Below the pieces are notes generated by a model. That model was not told the origin of the DNA. It was given only the letters and a program-made list of their open reading frames with translations, and made no database searches. A stretch of 64,000 nucleotides of DNA from Acidihalobacter aeolianus (GTDB lineage Bacteria > Pseudomonadota > Gammaproteobacteria > DSM-5130 > Acidihalobacteraceae): positions 1,072,462 through 1,136,461 of the forward strand of contig NZ_CP017448.1 in the NCBI RefSeq assembly GCF_001753165.1, written 5' to 3'. The position numbers and the translations under genes were made by a program. This document shows positions 20,415 to 28,847 of the stretch, piece after piece; the stretch's first letter is position 1; every line of letters starts with the position of its first letter.

Positions 20415-22091
20415 ATGAGTACACCATCATCGTCAGTATCCGGCGGGCGCGGAGCCCGTTCGTTTAACAAGCTCGTCAGCAACCCGGTCCTCGAGGACTA
20501 TTCGCTGCGCTATGCACCGTCCTCGTTCCGTAAATGGTCCGAGTTTGCGGTGGCCTCCACGGCGCTGGGCGGCATCGCCTATCTCGCGGACCAGGCCATC
20601 GGCGGTTCGCTGGCCATCCAGTTCGGTTTCACCAATGCACTCTGGGGGATCCTCGCCGCGGCGTTGATCATCTTCCTGACCGGTATTCCGATCGCTTACT
20701 ACTCGGCCAAGTACAACGTCGACGTCGACCTCCTGACCCGCGGCGCTGGCTTCGGTTATCTGGGATCGACCATCACCTCGATCATCTACGCCTCGTTCAC
20801 CTTCATATTCTTCGCGCTCGAAGGCTCGATCATGGCGCAGGCCTTCAACATCTACTTCCACATACCCTTGCCCTGGGGCTACGCACTCGCCTCGCTGATC
20901 ATCATCCCGCTGGTGGTGTTCGGCATGACACTGCTGTCCAAGCTGCAGGTATGGACCCAGCCGATTTGGCTGACCCTGCTGTTCGCGCCGTTGATCGCGG
21001 TGCTCATAGGTGACCACCAGGCGCTGTCCGACTGGACCTCCTTCAAGGGCCACGCCACTTCGTCCGGCTTCAATCCGCTGTTGTTCGGCGGCGCCGCGGG
21101 CATCGCCCTGTCGCTGATCGCACAGATCGGCGAGCAGGCCGACTACCTCCGCTTCATGCCGACGAAGACCAAGAGCAATGGCTTCAAGTGGTGGCTGGCG
21201 GTGATGTTGGCCGGTCCGGGCTGGGTCATCCTCGGCGCGAGCAAGCAGCTGATGGGTTCGCTGTTCGCCTCGGTGGCGGCTTCCAATGGCACCCCACTCG
21301 ATCAGGCCAACGAGCCGATCCAGATGTACATCCACGGCTTCAACTACATCTTCCCGGGCGCCTTCGCCGCGCTGACCATCGCGACCTTCTTCGTCATCCT
21401 GTCGCAGATCAAGATCAACGTGACGAACGCCTACTCGGGTTCGTTGTCCTGGTCCAACTTCTTCTCGCGTACCCTGCACACCCATCCCGGCCGCGTGGTC
21501 TGGATCTTCTTCAACGTCGGCATCTCACTGACGCTGATGGAGGCCAACATGTTCAGCGTCCTCGGCCACATCCTCGGCTTCTACTCGAATGTCGCGGTGG
21601 CCTGGATCGGCGCGGTGGTGGCGGATCTCGTGATCAACAAGCCGCTGCTCAAGCTGAGCCCGTCGTACCTCGAGTTCAAGCGTGCGCACCTGTACAACTT
21701 CAACCCGGTCGGCTTCGGCGCCATGGTGATCGCCTCGATCATCTCGATCCTGGCCTTCTTCAACTTCTTCGGCGCCTATGCACAGGCCTTCTCGACCTTC
21801 ATCGCCCTGGGCGTCGCCTTCGTGCTCTCGCCGATCATCGCGCTGGTCACCAAGGGCAAGTACTACATCGCCCGCGACCCGCACTACCACGCGGGCACGC
21901 ACCATGACTTGCTCAACTGCACCGCGTGCGGCTTCGAGTACGAGAAGGAAGACATGGCCTGCTGCCCGCACCACGACGGTCCGATCTGCTCGCTGTGCTG
22001 CTCGCTGGAATCCGCCTGCCACGACATGTGCAAGACGGAAACCTCGATCAACGGCGTCAAGGTCGTGACCGCACCCGAGCGCTGCGGCTAG
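20415..22091 (+). CDS. NCS1-family permease with a cysteine-rich C-terminal module
   Basis: The protein has 558 residues and about 12 hydrophobic segments. It closely resembles the N-terminal half of the neighbouring kinase fusion ('TRGAGFGYLGSTITSIIYA', 'QIKINVTNAYSGSLSWSNFF', 'FNPVGFGAMVIAS'). NCS1 proteins import nucleobases, hydantoins or related amide compounds with H+ or Na+. Given the formamidase and amidase downstream, a small amide or urea-like substrate is inferred. After the last helix a cytosolic tail (about 505-545) carries CTAC, then CPHHDGPICSLCC and CHDMC, probably two metal sites. The gene starts the rightward amide operon, and fmdA follows 103 bases later. Confidence 0.88.
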   Translation: MSTPSSSVSGGRGARSFNKLVSNPVLEDYSLRYAPSSFRKWSEFAVASTALGGIAYLADQAIGGSLAIQFGFTNALWGILAAALIIFLTGIPIAYYSAKYNVDVDLLTRGAGFGYLGSTITSIIYASFTFIFFALEGSIMAQAFNIYFHIPLPWGYALASLIIIPLVVFGMTLLSKLQVWTQPIWLTLLFAPLIAVLIGDHQALSDWTSFKGHATSSGFNPLLFGGAAGIALSLIAQIGEQADYLRFMPTKTKSNGFKWWLAVMLAGPGWVILGASKQLMGSLFASVAASNGTPLDQANEPIQMYIHGFNYIFPGAFAALTIATFFVILSQIKINVTNAYSGSLSWSNFFSRTLHTHPGRVVWIFFNVGISLTLMEANMFSVLGHILGFYSNVAVAWIGAVVADLVINKPLLKLSPSYLEFKRAHLYNFNPVGFGAMVIASIISILAFFNFFGAYAQAFSTFIALGVAFVLSPIIALVTKGKYYIARDPHYHAGTHHDLLNCTACGFEYEKEDMACCPHHDGPICSLCCSLESACHDMCKTETSINGVKVVTAPERCG

Positions 22092-22111
22092 CGCCCGCTC
22101 TGCGACGAGAA

Positions 22112-22142
22112 CGCGCGCCGTCCCGGGCAGGGGCGGCGCGCG
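22112..22142 (+). terminator. Strong hairpin between permease and fmdA
   Basis: CGCGCGCCGTCCC (22112-22124) pairs with GGGGCGGCGCGCG (22130-22142) over 13 positions with one U-G wobble and a 5-base loop. No U-run follows, so it may act as a partial terminator or as an mRNA-stabilising structure that separates permease from enzyme expression. Confidence 0.4.
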
Positions 22143-22194
22143 CGGCCGGAGCGCCGCGCCTTCTGCAACCCGCTTTATCTAGGGAGTATCTGAG

Positions 22195-23418
22195 ATGGAA
22201 ACCCTGATCAAGGTAGATATAAACAAATCCCCCGAGGAGCAGGCCGACGTCCTGCACAACCGCTGGCACCCGGACATCCCGATGGTGGCCATGGTCAAGC
22301 CCGGCGCCGAATTCCGCATCGAATGCATCGACTGGACCGGCGGCCAGATCGGCAACAACGACAGCGCCAACGACGTGCGCGACGTCGATCTCACCAAGGT
22401 TCACTACCTCAGCGGCCCGGTCGGGGTCGAGGGCGCCGAGCCCGGCGACCTGCTGGTGGTCGACATTCTCGACGTCGGCGTGCTGCCCGACTCGGCCTGG
22501 GGCTTCAACGGCCTGTTCGCCTTCGAGAACGGCGGCGGCTTCTTGACCGACCACTTCCCCGAGGCGAAGAAGTCCTGCTGGGACTTCCACGGCATCTACA
22601 CCTCCTCGCGCCACATCCCGAACGTGCAGTTCGCCGGCGTGATGCACCCCGGCCTGATCGGCTGCCTGCCCTCGCACGAGCTGCTTGCCGAGTGGAACAA
22701 GCGCGAGGCCGAGCTGGTCGCCACCGACCCCGAGCGCGTGCCGCCGCTGGCCGCGTTGCCCTACGAGGACACCGCGCTGATGGGACGCCTGACCGGCGAC
22801 GCGGCGGCCAAGGCGGCCAAGGAGGGCGCGCGCACCGTGCCGCCCCGCGAGCACGGCGGCAACTGCGACATCAAGGACCTGACCAAGGGCTCCAAGGTCT
22901 ATTTCCCCGTCTACGTGGACGGGGCCGGGCTGTCCATGGGCGACATCCATTTCTCCCAGGGCGACGGCGAGATCTCCTTCTGCGGCGCCATCGAGATGGC
23001 CGGCTACCTCGATCTGCGCGTCAGTCTGATCAAGGGCGGCGTGGCCAAGTACGGCATCAAGAACCCGGTGTTCAAGCCGAGCCCGCTGTCGCCCAAGTAC
23101 GAGGACTACCTGATCTTCGAGGGCATTTCCGTCGACGAGAAGGGCAAGCAGTACTACCTCGACGCGCACGTGTCCTACAAGCAGGCCTGCCTCAACGCCA
23201 TCGAGTACCTCAAGAAGTTCGGCTACTCCGGCGAGCAGGCCTACGCGATCCTGGGCACCGCGCCGGTGCAGGGCCACATCAGCGGCATCGTCGACATTCC
23301 CAACGCCTGCGCCACGCTGTGGCTGCCGACCGGGATCTTCGACTTCGACATCAACCCCGACGCCGAAGGACCGAAGCTGCTGGTCGATCCGGGCGTCAGC
23401 CTGGCCTCCACCAGCTGA
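22195..23418 (+). CDS. fmdA: Formamidase (acetamidase/formamidase family)
   Basis: A 407-residue enzyme that hydrolyses formamide to formate and ammonia. The N-terminus METLIKVDINKSPEEQ and the following 'NRWHPDIPMVAMVKPG', 'VHYLSGPVGVEGAEPGDLL' and 'HPGLIGCLPSHELL' are typical of FmdA (Methylophilus type). Further on, 'PREHGGNCDIKDL' and 'GDIHFSQGDGEISFCGAIEM' carry the conserved His and acidic residues of the active site. It is cytosolic and of usual length. GGGAG precedes the ATG. The fmdB-like gene starts 14 bases after its stop, as in known fmdAB pairs. Confidence 0.95.
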   Translation: METLIKVDINKSPEEQADVLHNRWHPDIPMVAMVKPGAEFRIECIDWTGGQIGNNDSANDVRDVDLTKVHYLSGPVGVEGAEPGDLLVVDILDVGVLPDSAWGFNGLFAFENGGGFLTDHFPEAKKSCWDFHGIYTSSRHIPNVQFAGVMHPGLIGCLPSHELLAEWNKREAELVATDPERVPPLAALPYEDTALMGRLTGDAAAKAAKEGARTVPPREHGGNCDIKDLTKGSKVYFPVYVDGAGLSMGDIHFSQGDGEISFCGAIEMAGYLDLRVSLIKGGVAKYGIKNPVFKPSPLSPKYEDYLIFEGISVDEKGKQYYLDAHVSYKQACLNAIEYLKKFGYSGEQAYAILGTAPVQGHISGIVDIPNACATLWLPTGIFDFDINPDAEGPKLLVDPGVSLASTS

Positions 23419-23432
23419 GGGAGGTCGCGACG

Positions 23433-23753
23433 ATGCCTCTGTACGACTACGCGTGCCCCGACTGCGGGGATTTCTCGGCGTTCGCGCCCATCGCGCGCGC
23501 GTCGGCGCCCGCGGCCTGTCCGGCGTGCGGCGAGGATGCCCCGCGGGTGATTACCGCGCCCGCGCTGGCGCTGATGCCGTCCGCGCTGCGTCAGGCCCAT
23601 GCGCGCAGCGAGAAGAGCGCGCATGAGCCGCGGCGGGCATCGAAGCGCAGCTGCGGCTGCCATGGCTCGCATACCTGCGGTACCGGTGCGGCCAAGCCCG
23701 CGCTCAAGACCGCAGCCGCCTCCGCCGCCCGCCCGTGGATGCTCGGGCACTAG
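23433..23753 (+). CDS. fmdB: FmdB-family zinc-ribbon protein
   Basis: The small protein (106 residues) begins MPLYDYACPDCGDFSAF, the standard FmdB start, with a second CPACG about 30 residues in. The two CxxC pairs form a zinc ribbon. The C-terminal half is basic and Ala-rich with a second cysteine group (CGCHGSHTCG), which is longer than in many homologues. FmdB was proposed as a regulator of formamidase expression, but its exact role is uncertain. The ATG at 23433 follows GAGGGAGG. Position directly behind fmdA supports the assignment. Confidence 0.88.
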   Translation: MPLYDYACPDCGDFSAFAPIARASAPAACPACGEDAPRVITAPALALMPSALRQAHARSEKSAHEPRRASKRSCGCHGSHTCGTGAAKPALKTAAASAARPWMLGH

Positions 23754-23844
23754 CGTCGGCATTGCTGACCCGGCTGCCGCCTCCCGCGGTCGCCGGCCAG
23801 TCCCCCGAACGGGGATTCAACACTGATCCGGAGAGTTTTCACCC

Positions 23845-24888
23845 ATGAGACATGGAGACATTTCGTCCAGCGCGGATACCGTCGGCGTCGCCGTCGTGAA
23901 CTACAAGATGCCGCGCCTGCACACCAAGGCCGAGGTGCTGGAGAACGCCCGCAAGATCGCCGACATGGTGGTGGGCATGAAGCAGGGCCTGCCCGGCATG
24001 GACCTCGTCATCTTCCCCGAATACAGCACCCACGGGATCATGTACGACGCCAAGGAGATGTACGAGACCGCCTCCGAAGTGCCGGGCGCAGAGACGGAGA
24101 TCTTCTCCGCGGCCTGCCGCAAGGCCAAGACCTGGGGCGTGTTCTCGCTCACCGGCGAGCGCCACGAGGAGCATCCCAACAAGGCCCCGTACAACACCCT
24201 GATCCTGATCAACGATCAGGGCGAGATCGTGCAGAAGTACCGCAAGATCATGCCCTGGTGTCCGATCGAGGGCTGGTATCCGGGCGGCAAGACCTACGTC
24301 ACCGCGGGCCCCAAGGGGCTGATGGTCAGCCTGATCATCTGCGACGACGGCAACTACCCCGAGATCTGGCGCGACTGCGCGATGAAGGGCGCCGAGCTGA
24401 TCGTGCGCTGCCAGGGCTACATGTATCCGTCCAAGGACCAGCAGGTGGTGGTCGCCAAGGCGATGGCCTGGATGAACAACAGCTACGTCGCCGTGGCCAA
24501 TGCCACCGGCTTCGACGGCGTGTACTCCTACTTCGGCCACTCGGCCATCGTCGGCTTCGACGGCCGCACCCTCGGCGAATGCGGCGAAGAGGAATACGGC
24601 ATCCAGTACGCCGAGCTGTCCGTCTCGCAGATCCGCGATGCTCGCAAGCACGGCCAGTCCGAGAACCACCTGTACAAGCTGCTGCACCGCGGCTACACCG
24701 GCATGATCAACTCCGGCGACGACGTCAACGGCGCCCTGGAATGCCCCTACGAGTTCTACAAGACCTGGATCACCGATCCGGCCCAGGCACGCGAGAACGT
24801 GGAGAAGATCACCCGCGCGACCCCCGGCACCGCCGAGTGCCCGATTCCGGGCATTCCCAACGAGGCCACCCCGGGCGGTCACAAGTAG
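23845..24888 (+). CDS. amiE: Aliphatic amidase
   Basis: This 347-residue nitrilase-superfamily enzyme hydrolyses short aliphatic amides (acetamide, propionamide) to the acid and ammonia. It begins MRHGDISSS, identical to the Pseudomonas AmiE start that I recall. The catalytic triad is in place: Glu59 ('FPEYS'), Lys134 ('QKYRKI') and Cys166 ('[11 protein letters not shown]'), with Glu142 also conserved. The length is nearly the same as AmiE (346). It could instead be the close relative AmiF (formamidase), but the N-terminus and length favour AmiE. Neither amiC/amiR-type regulators nor amiS lies nearby; the NCS1 permease and kinase seem to replace them. Confidence 0.92.
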   Translation: MRHGDISSSADTVGVAVVNYKMPRLHTKAEVLENARKIADMVVGMKQGLPGMDLVIFPEYSTHGIMYDAKEMYETASEVPGAETEIFSAACRKAKTWGVFSLTGERHEEHPNKAPYNTLILINDQGEIVQKYRKIMPWCPIEGWYPGGKTYVTAGPKGLMVSLIICDDGNYPEIWRDCAMKGAELIVRCQGYMYPSKDQQVVVAKAMAWMNNSYVAVANATGFDGVYSYFGHSAIVGFDGRTLGECGEEEYGIQYAELSVSQIRDARKHGQSENHLYKLLHRGYTGMINSGDDVNGALECPYEFYKTWITDPAQARENVEKITRATPGTAECPIPGIPNEATPGGHK

Positions 24889-24977
24889 GCGTGCCATGAG
24901 CGGCCTGCGGGCCGTTCCGCTTGGACTCCGGCGGCGGGGTGCGCGAACGCGCCCCGCCGCACGGGCAGGGAGTGCGC

Positions 24978-26801
24978 ATGTTGGCCCGTAGACATGACGA
25001 GGTGCCCGCCGTGGCGGCGGGAGAAAACGGGGACGCCGTCGCCCTCGTCGACGTGCGTCGCCGACTGACGCTTTATCTCATCGCATTGTGGGGGCAGGGT
25101 TTCGAGGTCGAGGCCTTGCCCGACGACCAGGACGCGACGCGGCCGATCCTGCGCGAGCGGACCATCCTGCTGCCGGCGCGCATGCGTCCGGCCGGCGAGT
25201 TGCCGGCCATCACCCACTATCGCGCTGCGGCGGTGCATGCCGCCGCCCATGCGCTCTATTCGACCCCTTTCGATCCCGAAGCGCTCAAGCCGCGCCAACG
25301 TCTGCTGGTCGATCTGATCGAGGATGCGCGGGTGGAGTGGCTGGCTGCGGCGCGCTTTCCGCGCCTGCGTGCCTATTGGCTGGCGTTGCATCCGCCGTTC
25401 ACCGACGACGGCATGCCCTTCGCGCGCCTGATCGGTCAGCTGGCGCGGGCGCTGGCGGCGCCGCACGCGGCCTACCGCGACGATTACTGGGTGGACAAGG
25501 GAGTGTCCCTGTTCCTGGAACGTCTGCCCCGCCTGCACGAACCGGCGGTCTCGCGCGAGATCGGGCTTCGGCTCGCGCACGATCTCGGCCAGATGCGTCT
25601 GTCCATGGACGAGGGCGGTGCACCGCCGCCGCTGGCGAGCTACCGTGACGACAATCGCCATCTCTGGCGCGAGGTGCGCGAGATGCTGTCCGGCGAGACC
25701 GAGGAGGCGGCGCCGCAGGAGCCGCAGGCGACGCACCCCGAGGCGTTTCTGGAAGAGTCCGAACAGGGCAGGCGCTTCGCCTTTGCCGAGAACGGTGAGA
25801 CGGGCGGCGACACGGGCGCTGGCTACCGCGTCGAGGTCGATCCGGAACGGGCCCGGCTGTCCTTCAACGTCAGCGCGGAGGCGGAATCCGAATCCGAGGC
25901 CGTGCGCTATCCCGAGTGGTTCGAACATCTGGGCCTTGCGCGCCCGGACTGGTGCACCCTGCGCGAGCGTGCGGCCGCGGTGGGGGACGCCGAGGCGGCC
26001 GAACGGCTGCTCGCGGCGCGCGCACCGCTGCTGCGTCGCCTGCACGGCGTGGTCGGTGCGCTGCGCGCGCGCCGGGTGGTACGCCTGCGCGCGCAGGAAA
26101 GCGGCGACGATCTCGATCTCGATGCCGCCATCCGCATTCTTGCCGATATCCGCAACGGCCAGGTGCCGGACGCCTTCGTGTACGAGCGCCGGCAGACGCT
26201 ACACGATCCGGTCTTCACCGCGACTTTGTTGCTGGATCTGTCGGAATCGGTCAATGCCGCGGACCCGGCGAGCGGCCGCAGCGTGCTCGAACTCGCACGC
26301 GAGGCGGCGCTGCTGCTGGGTCAGGTGATGAGCGGTCTGGGCCACGCGCTGGCGATCGCCGGCTTCCGTTCCAACGGGCGTCACGAGATCGACTACGTGC
26401 GGGTCAAGGATTTCGCCGAAGGCTTCGGCGAGCCTGTGCGCGGACGGCTGTGCGCGCTGGAAGGCGGTGGCTCGACACGCATGGGCACCGCAATCCGCCA
26501 TGCCGCGGAGGAGTTGGTGCGGGAGGCGGCGCACCGCCGGGTGCTAATGGTGGTGACCGACGGCGAACCCTCGGACATCGATGTGTTCGACGAGGCGCAT
26601 CTGGTGCATGACGCGCGCCGGGCCGTGCTGGAGGCGCGCGCGCGAGGGGTGCAGACCTTCTGCGTGAGCCTCGATCCGCGCGCGGACGCCTACGTCGAGC
26701 GCATCTTCGGATCTGCCCATTTTCTGGTGCTGGACCGGATGGAAGCCTTGCCGGAGCGCCTGACGCAACTGTTTCTGAGGTTCGCGCGTGCGGCGCGCTG
26801 A
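24978..26801 (+). CDS. VWA-domain protein of the NorD/CbbO type
   Basis: The 607-residue soluble protein has a helical N-terminal half ('ITHYRAAAVHAAAHALYSTP', 'LVDLIEDARVEWLAAARFP') and a C-terminal von Willebrand A domain with the metal-site motif DLSES near residue 420, 'GGGSTRMGTAIRHA' and 'VVTDGEPSDID'. NorD/CbbO proteins work with a MoxR-type AAA+ ATPase (NorQ/CbbQ) to activate metal enzymes such as Rubisco or NO reductase. No such ATPase is present in the window, so its partner must be elsewhere or it serves something new. GGGAG sits 6 bases before the ATG at 24978. It follows amiE by 89 bases. Confidence 0.85.
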   Translation: MLARRHDEVPAVAAGENGDAVALVDVRRRLTLYLIALWGQGFEVEALPDDQDATRPILRERTILLPARMRPAGELPAITHYRAAAVHAAAHALYSTPFDPEALKPRQRLLVDLIEDARVEWLAAARFPRLRAYWLALHPPFTDDGMPFARLIGQLARALAAPHAAYRDDYWVDKGVSLFLERLPRLHEPAVSREIGLRLAHDLGQMRLSMDEGGAPPPLASYRDDNRHLWREVREMLSGETEEAAPQEPQATHPEAFLEESEQGRRFAFAENGETGGDTGAGYRVEVDPERARLSFNVSAEAESESEAVRYPEWFEHLGLARPDWCTLRERAAAVGDAEAAERLLAARAPLLRRLHGVVGALRARRVVRLRAQESGDDLDLDAAIRILADIRNGQVPDAFVYERRQTLHDPVFTATLLLDLSESVNAADPASGRSVLELAREAALLLGQVMSGLGHALAIAGFRSNGRHEIDYVRVKDFAEGFGEPVRGRLCALEGGGSTRMGTAIRHAAEELVREAAHRRVLMVVTDGEPSDIDVFDEAHLVHDARRAVLEARARGVQTFCVSLDPRADAYVERIFGSAHFLVLDRMEALPERLTQLFLRFARAAR

Positions 26802-26903
26802 GCTGCCGCAGCCGTGCGGGGGTGTGCGATGATGCGCCGCGAGCGCCTGATCGCGTACCCGCCCGGGCGGCACCGACCTCGCCGATTCCATCGTCGAGCG
26901 TAG

Positions 26904-27046
26904 GGACACGCCGATTAAATGAGCGGGCGGGATGAGATGCAAGGCGCATGCAGCCCAGCGATCGAGACATATCGAATGGATAGGCGAGGGAGCGAGCAGC
27001 GCGCAACGCAGCAGATCGCGCGCGCAGCCATTTAATCGGCGTGTCC
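26904..27046. mobile_element. Candidate MITE: 143-bp element with perfect 18-bp inverted ends
   Basis: GGACACGCCGATTAAATG (26904-26921) is matched exactly in reverse complement at 27029-27046, with 107 bases between. The interior is GC-rich, has no gene and is rich in AGGCG/GCGAGC/CGCAACGC-like words. No clear target-site duplication flanks it. Its right end is 15 bases from the gntR ATG, so the gntR leader begins inside or at the edge of the element. Confidence 0.6.
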
Positions 27047-27061
27047 TTGGGGAGCAGAAGG

Positions 27062-27757
27062 ATGTCAGGCTATCAGGAGGCTGCAGACTACATCGCCGCA
27101 CAGATCAGCGACGGGCAGCTCAAACCCGGCGAGCAACTCGTTTCCGAACGCCAGCTGAGCGAAACGGTGAAGGTTTCGCGCCAGACCCTGCGCGCGGCGC
27201 TGCTCAAGCTGGAGGCCGACGGCCTGATCTACGGGGTCAGCCGGCGCGGCTGGTTCGTCAGCCCGCCGCGCTTCGTCTACGACCTCGAACGCCGCGCCAA
27301 CTACAAGGCGATGGCCGAGGCCCAGGGCCGGCGGCCAGAAATCCGTCTGCTCGAAAGCGGCCGCGTACGCCTGCGCGAAGTGCCCACAGCGGCACGCGAT
27401 AGGCTGGGGTCGTCGGTCTGCCGATTGCGCCGCGTGCGCTTTCTGGACGGACGCGCTGTGATGTCCGAAACCATCTACCTCGCCGCCGAAGTGCTGCCCG
27501 GCGTGCTCGGCCGCAACCTCGCCGATTCGGTCACCGCGCTGCTCAAGGACGGCTACGGCATCGACATCGACCGCGAGGAAACCCAGGTCCGTTCGACCCT
27601 GCTCGACGCGACCCAGGCGGCCGCCCTCGGCGTCGCTCCGGCGACCCACTGCCTGTCCATCGAACGTGCCCGCTACTCCGGCAAAGTCTTGATCGAGTTC
27701 GACGTGGAGTGCTGGTTGCCGGGCGCCATCGAAATCCGCCTTACCTCCACAGCCTGA
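27062..27757 (+). CDS. GntR-family regulator with UTRA domain (HutC type)
   Basis: The 231-residue DNA-binding protein has an N-terminal winged helix ('LSETVKVSRQTLRAALLKLE', residues about 34-54, then 'LIYGVSRRGWFV') and a C-terminal UTRA ligand-binding domain (about 90-225), placing it in the HutC subfamily. Such proteins usually repress catabolic or uptake genes and release DNA on binding a metabolite. Its place at the head of the rightward amine locus suggests it senses an amine or amino-alcohol product. GGGGAG at 27050-27055 supports the ATG at 27062; an in-frame start at 27041 lies inside the repeat and is rejected. Confidence 0.88.
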   Translation: MSGYQEAADYIAAQISDGQLKPGEQLVSERQLSETVKVSRQTLRAALLKLEADGLIYGVSRRGWFVSPPRFVYDLERRANYKAMAEAQGRRPEIRLLESGRVRLREVPTAARDRLGSSVCRLRRVRFLDGRAVMSETIYLAAEVLPGVLGRNLADSVTALLKDGYGIDIDREETQVRSTLLDATQAAALGVAPATHCLSIERARYSGKVLIEFDVECWLPGAIEIRLTSTA

Positions 27758-27776
27758 TCCCACTGCCAGCGGTGCA

Positions 27777-27810
27777 TTTGTGTGCGCATCTGCGGTGTCG
27801 CGCACACAAA
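27777..27810. repeat. 11-bp perfect inverted repeat after gntR
   Basis: TTTGTGTGCGC (27777-27787) and GCGCACACAAA (27800-27810) are exact reverse complements separated by 12 bases. It lies 19 bases after the gntR stop. No U-run follows. It could be the GntR operator, or a terminator-like hairpin closing gntR. Confidence 0.45.
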
Positions 27811-27848
27811 ATGTGCGCTCGTCTGTCTGCTATCCGTGCTTGGTCCAT

Positions 27849-27892
27849 GGATATTATTTAAATTAACTAGATGATATTTAATTAAAAAAATC
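27849..27892. promoter_or_regulatory. AT-rich tract upstream of the SDR gene
   Basis: An almost pure A/T stretch in an otherwise GC-rich region contains two similar words, ATATTATTTAAATTA and GATATTTAATTAA, offset by about 20 bases. It lies 150-190 bases before the SDR gene and probably holds its promoter and possibly a regulator site. No single clear -35/-10 pair stands out. Confidence 0.35.
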
Positions 27893-28041
27893 TTCAACAC
27901 CGAGGGTGGCACGTTTTTTCCTAGATAGCCTGGTATAGACCAGAAAGTCGGCCCAAAGAGCGGCGTTCTGGAAGGGGCGGCGGGTCGCGTGGCAAAGCGT
28001 GACGGCCGGCTTGTGAATCCACGATCCTCTGGGAGAACGGC

Positions 28042-28809
28042 ATGCGCAGTCGCACGGTACTGGTGACGGGGGGCAGCCTCGGCATCGGCAAGGGCATCGC
28101 GAGCGTGTTCACGAAAAACGGTTACAACGTGGCGATCACCGCCCGCGATGCCGAGCAGGGCGCCAAGGCGGAGGGCGAGTTGCGCGCCCTGGGCGGCGGC
28201 AAGGTGCTGTTCGTGCCCGGCGACGTGACCCTGAAGTCGTCCATGCAGGAGGTCGTCGCCGCCACGGTGGAGCATTTCGGCGGTCTCGACGTGCTCTGCG
28301 CTAACGCCGGCATGTTCCCATCGGCCAAGCTCGACGCGATGAGCGAGGACGACTGGGACGCGATCTTCGACGTCAACGTCAAGGGCATGCTGTTCAGCAT
28401 CCAGGCCGCACTCGAACCGTTGCGCCGCAGCCCGGCCGGCCGCATCGTCATCACCTCGTCGATCACCGGACCGATCACGGGCTATCCCGGCTGGTCGCAC
28501 TACGGTGGGACCAAAGCGGCGCAGCTCGGTTTCATGCGCACCGCCGCCATCGAGCTGGCACGCGACGGCATCACGGTCAACGCGGTGCTCCCGGGCAACA
28601 TCTACACCGAGGGACTGGCAGGCATGGGCGAGGAATACCTCGAAAGCATGCGTGCCTCGATTCCCATGAAGCGTCTCGGCGACGTCGAGGACATCGGTCA
28701 CGCGGCGCTGTTCTTCGCCCAGGAGAACGCCGGATACGTCACCGGACAGTCGCTGGTCGTCGACGGCGGTCAGATCCTGCCGGAAACCCTGGGGGCGGTC
28801 GATGCGTAA
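28042..28809 (+). CDS. SDR-family oxidoreductase (FabG-like)
   Basis: A 255-residue classical short-chain dehydrogenase. It has TGGSLGIGKG (NAD(P) binding, residues 9-18), 'CANAGMFP' (a variant of NNAG), catalytic Ser in 'VITSSITGP', YGGTK (Tyr/Lys) and the C-terminal 'GYVTGQSLVVDGGQILPET'. Most such enzymes oxidise or reduce hydroxyl/keto groups. In this operon an amino-alcohol or hydroxy-aldehyde intermediate is a likely but unproven substrate. A ribosome site (CTGGGAG) precedes the ATG. It is followed 38 bases later by the PLP enzyme. Confidence 0.87.
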   Translation: MRSRTVLVTGGSLGIGKGIASVFTKNGYNVAITARDAEQGAKAEGELRALGGGKVLFVPGDVTLKSSMQEVVAATVEHFGGLDVLCANAGMFPSAKLDAMSEDDWDAIFDVNVKGMLFSIQAALEPLRRSPAGRIVITSSITGPITGYPGWSHYGGTKAAQLGFMRTAAIELARDGITVNAVLPGNIYTEGLAGMGEEYLESMRASIPMKRLGDVEDIGHAALFFAQENAGYVTGQSLVVDGGQILPETLGAVDA

Positions 28810-28847
28810 GTTCTCCGCCAGCCATCTCGGGATGAAGGAGCCGGCCC

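Noticed and set aside
23845-24888. Naming the second amidase AmiF (formamidase)
   Set aside because: AmiF is a close relative, but the N-terminus, length and active-site context match AmiE better. Substrate testing would decide.
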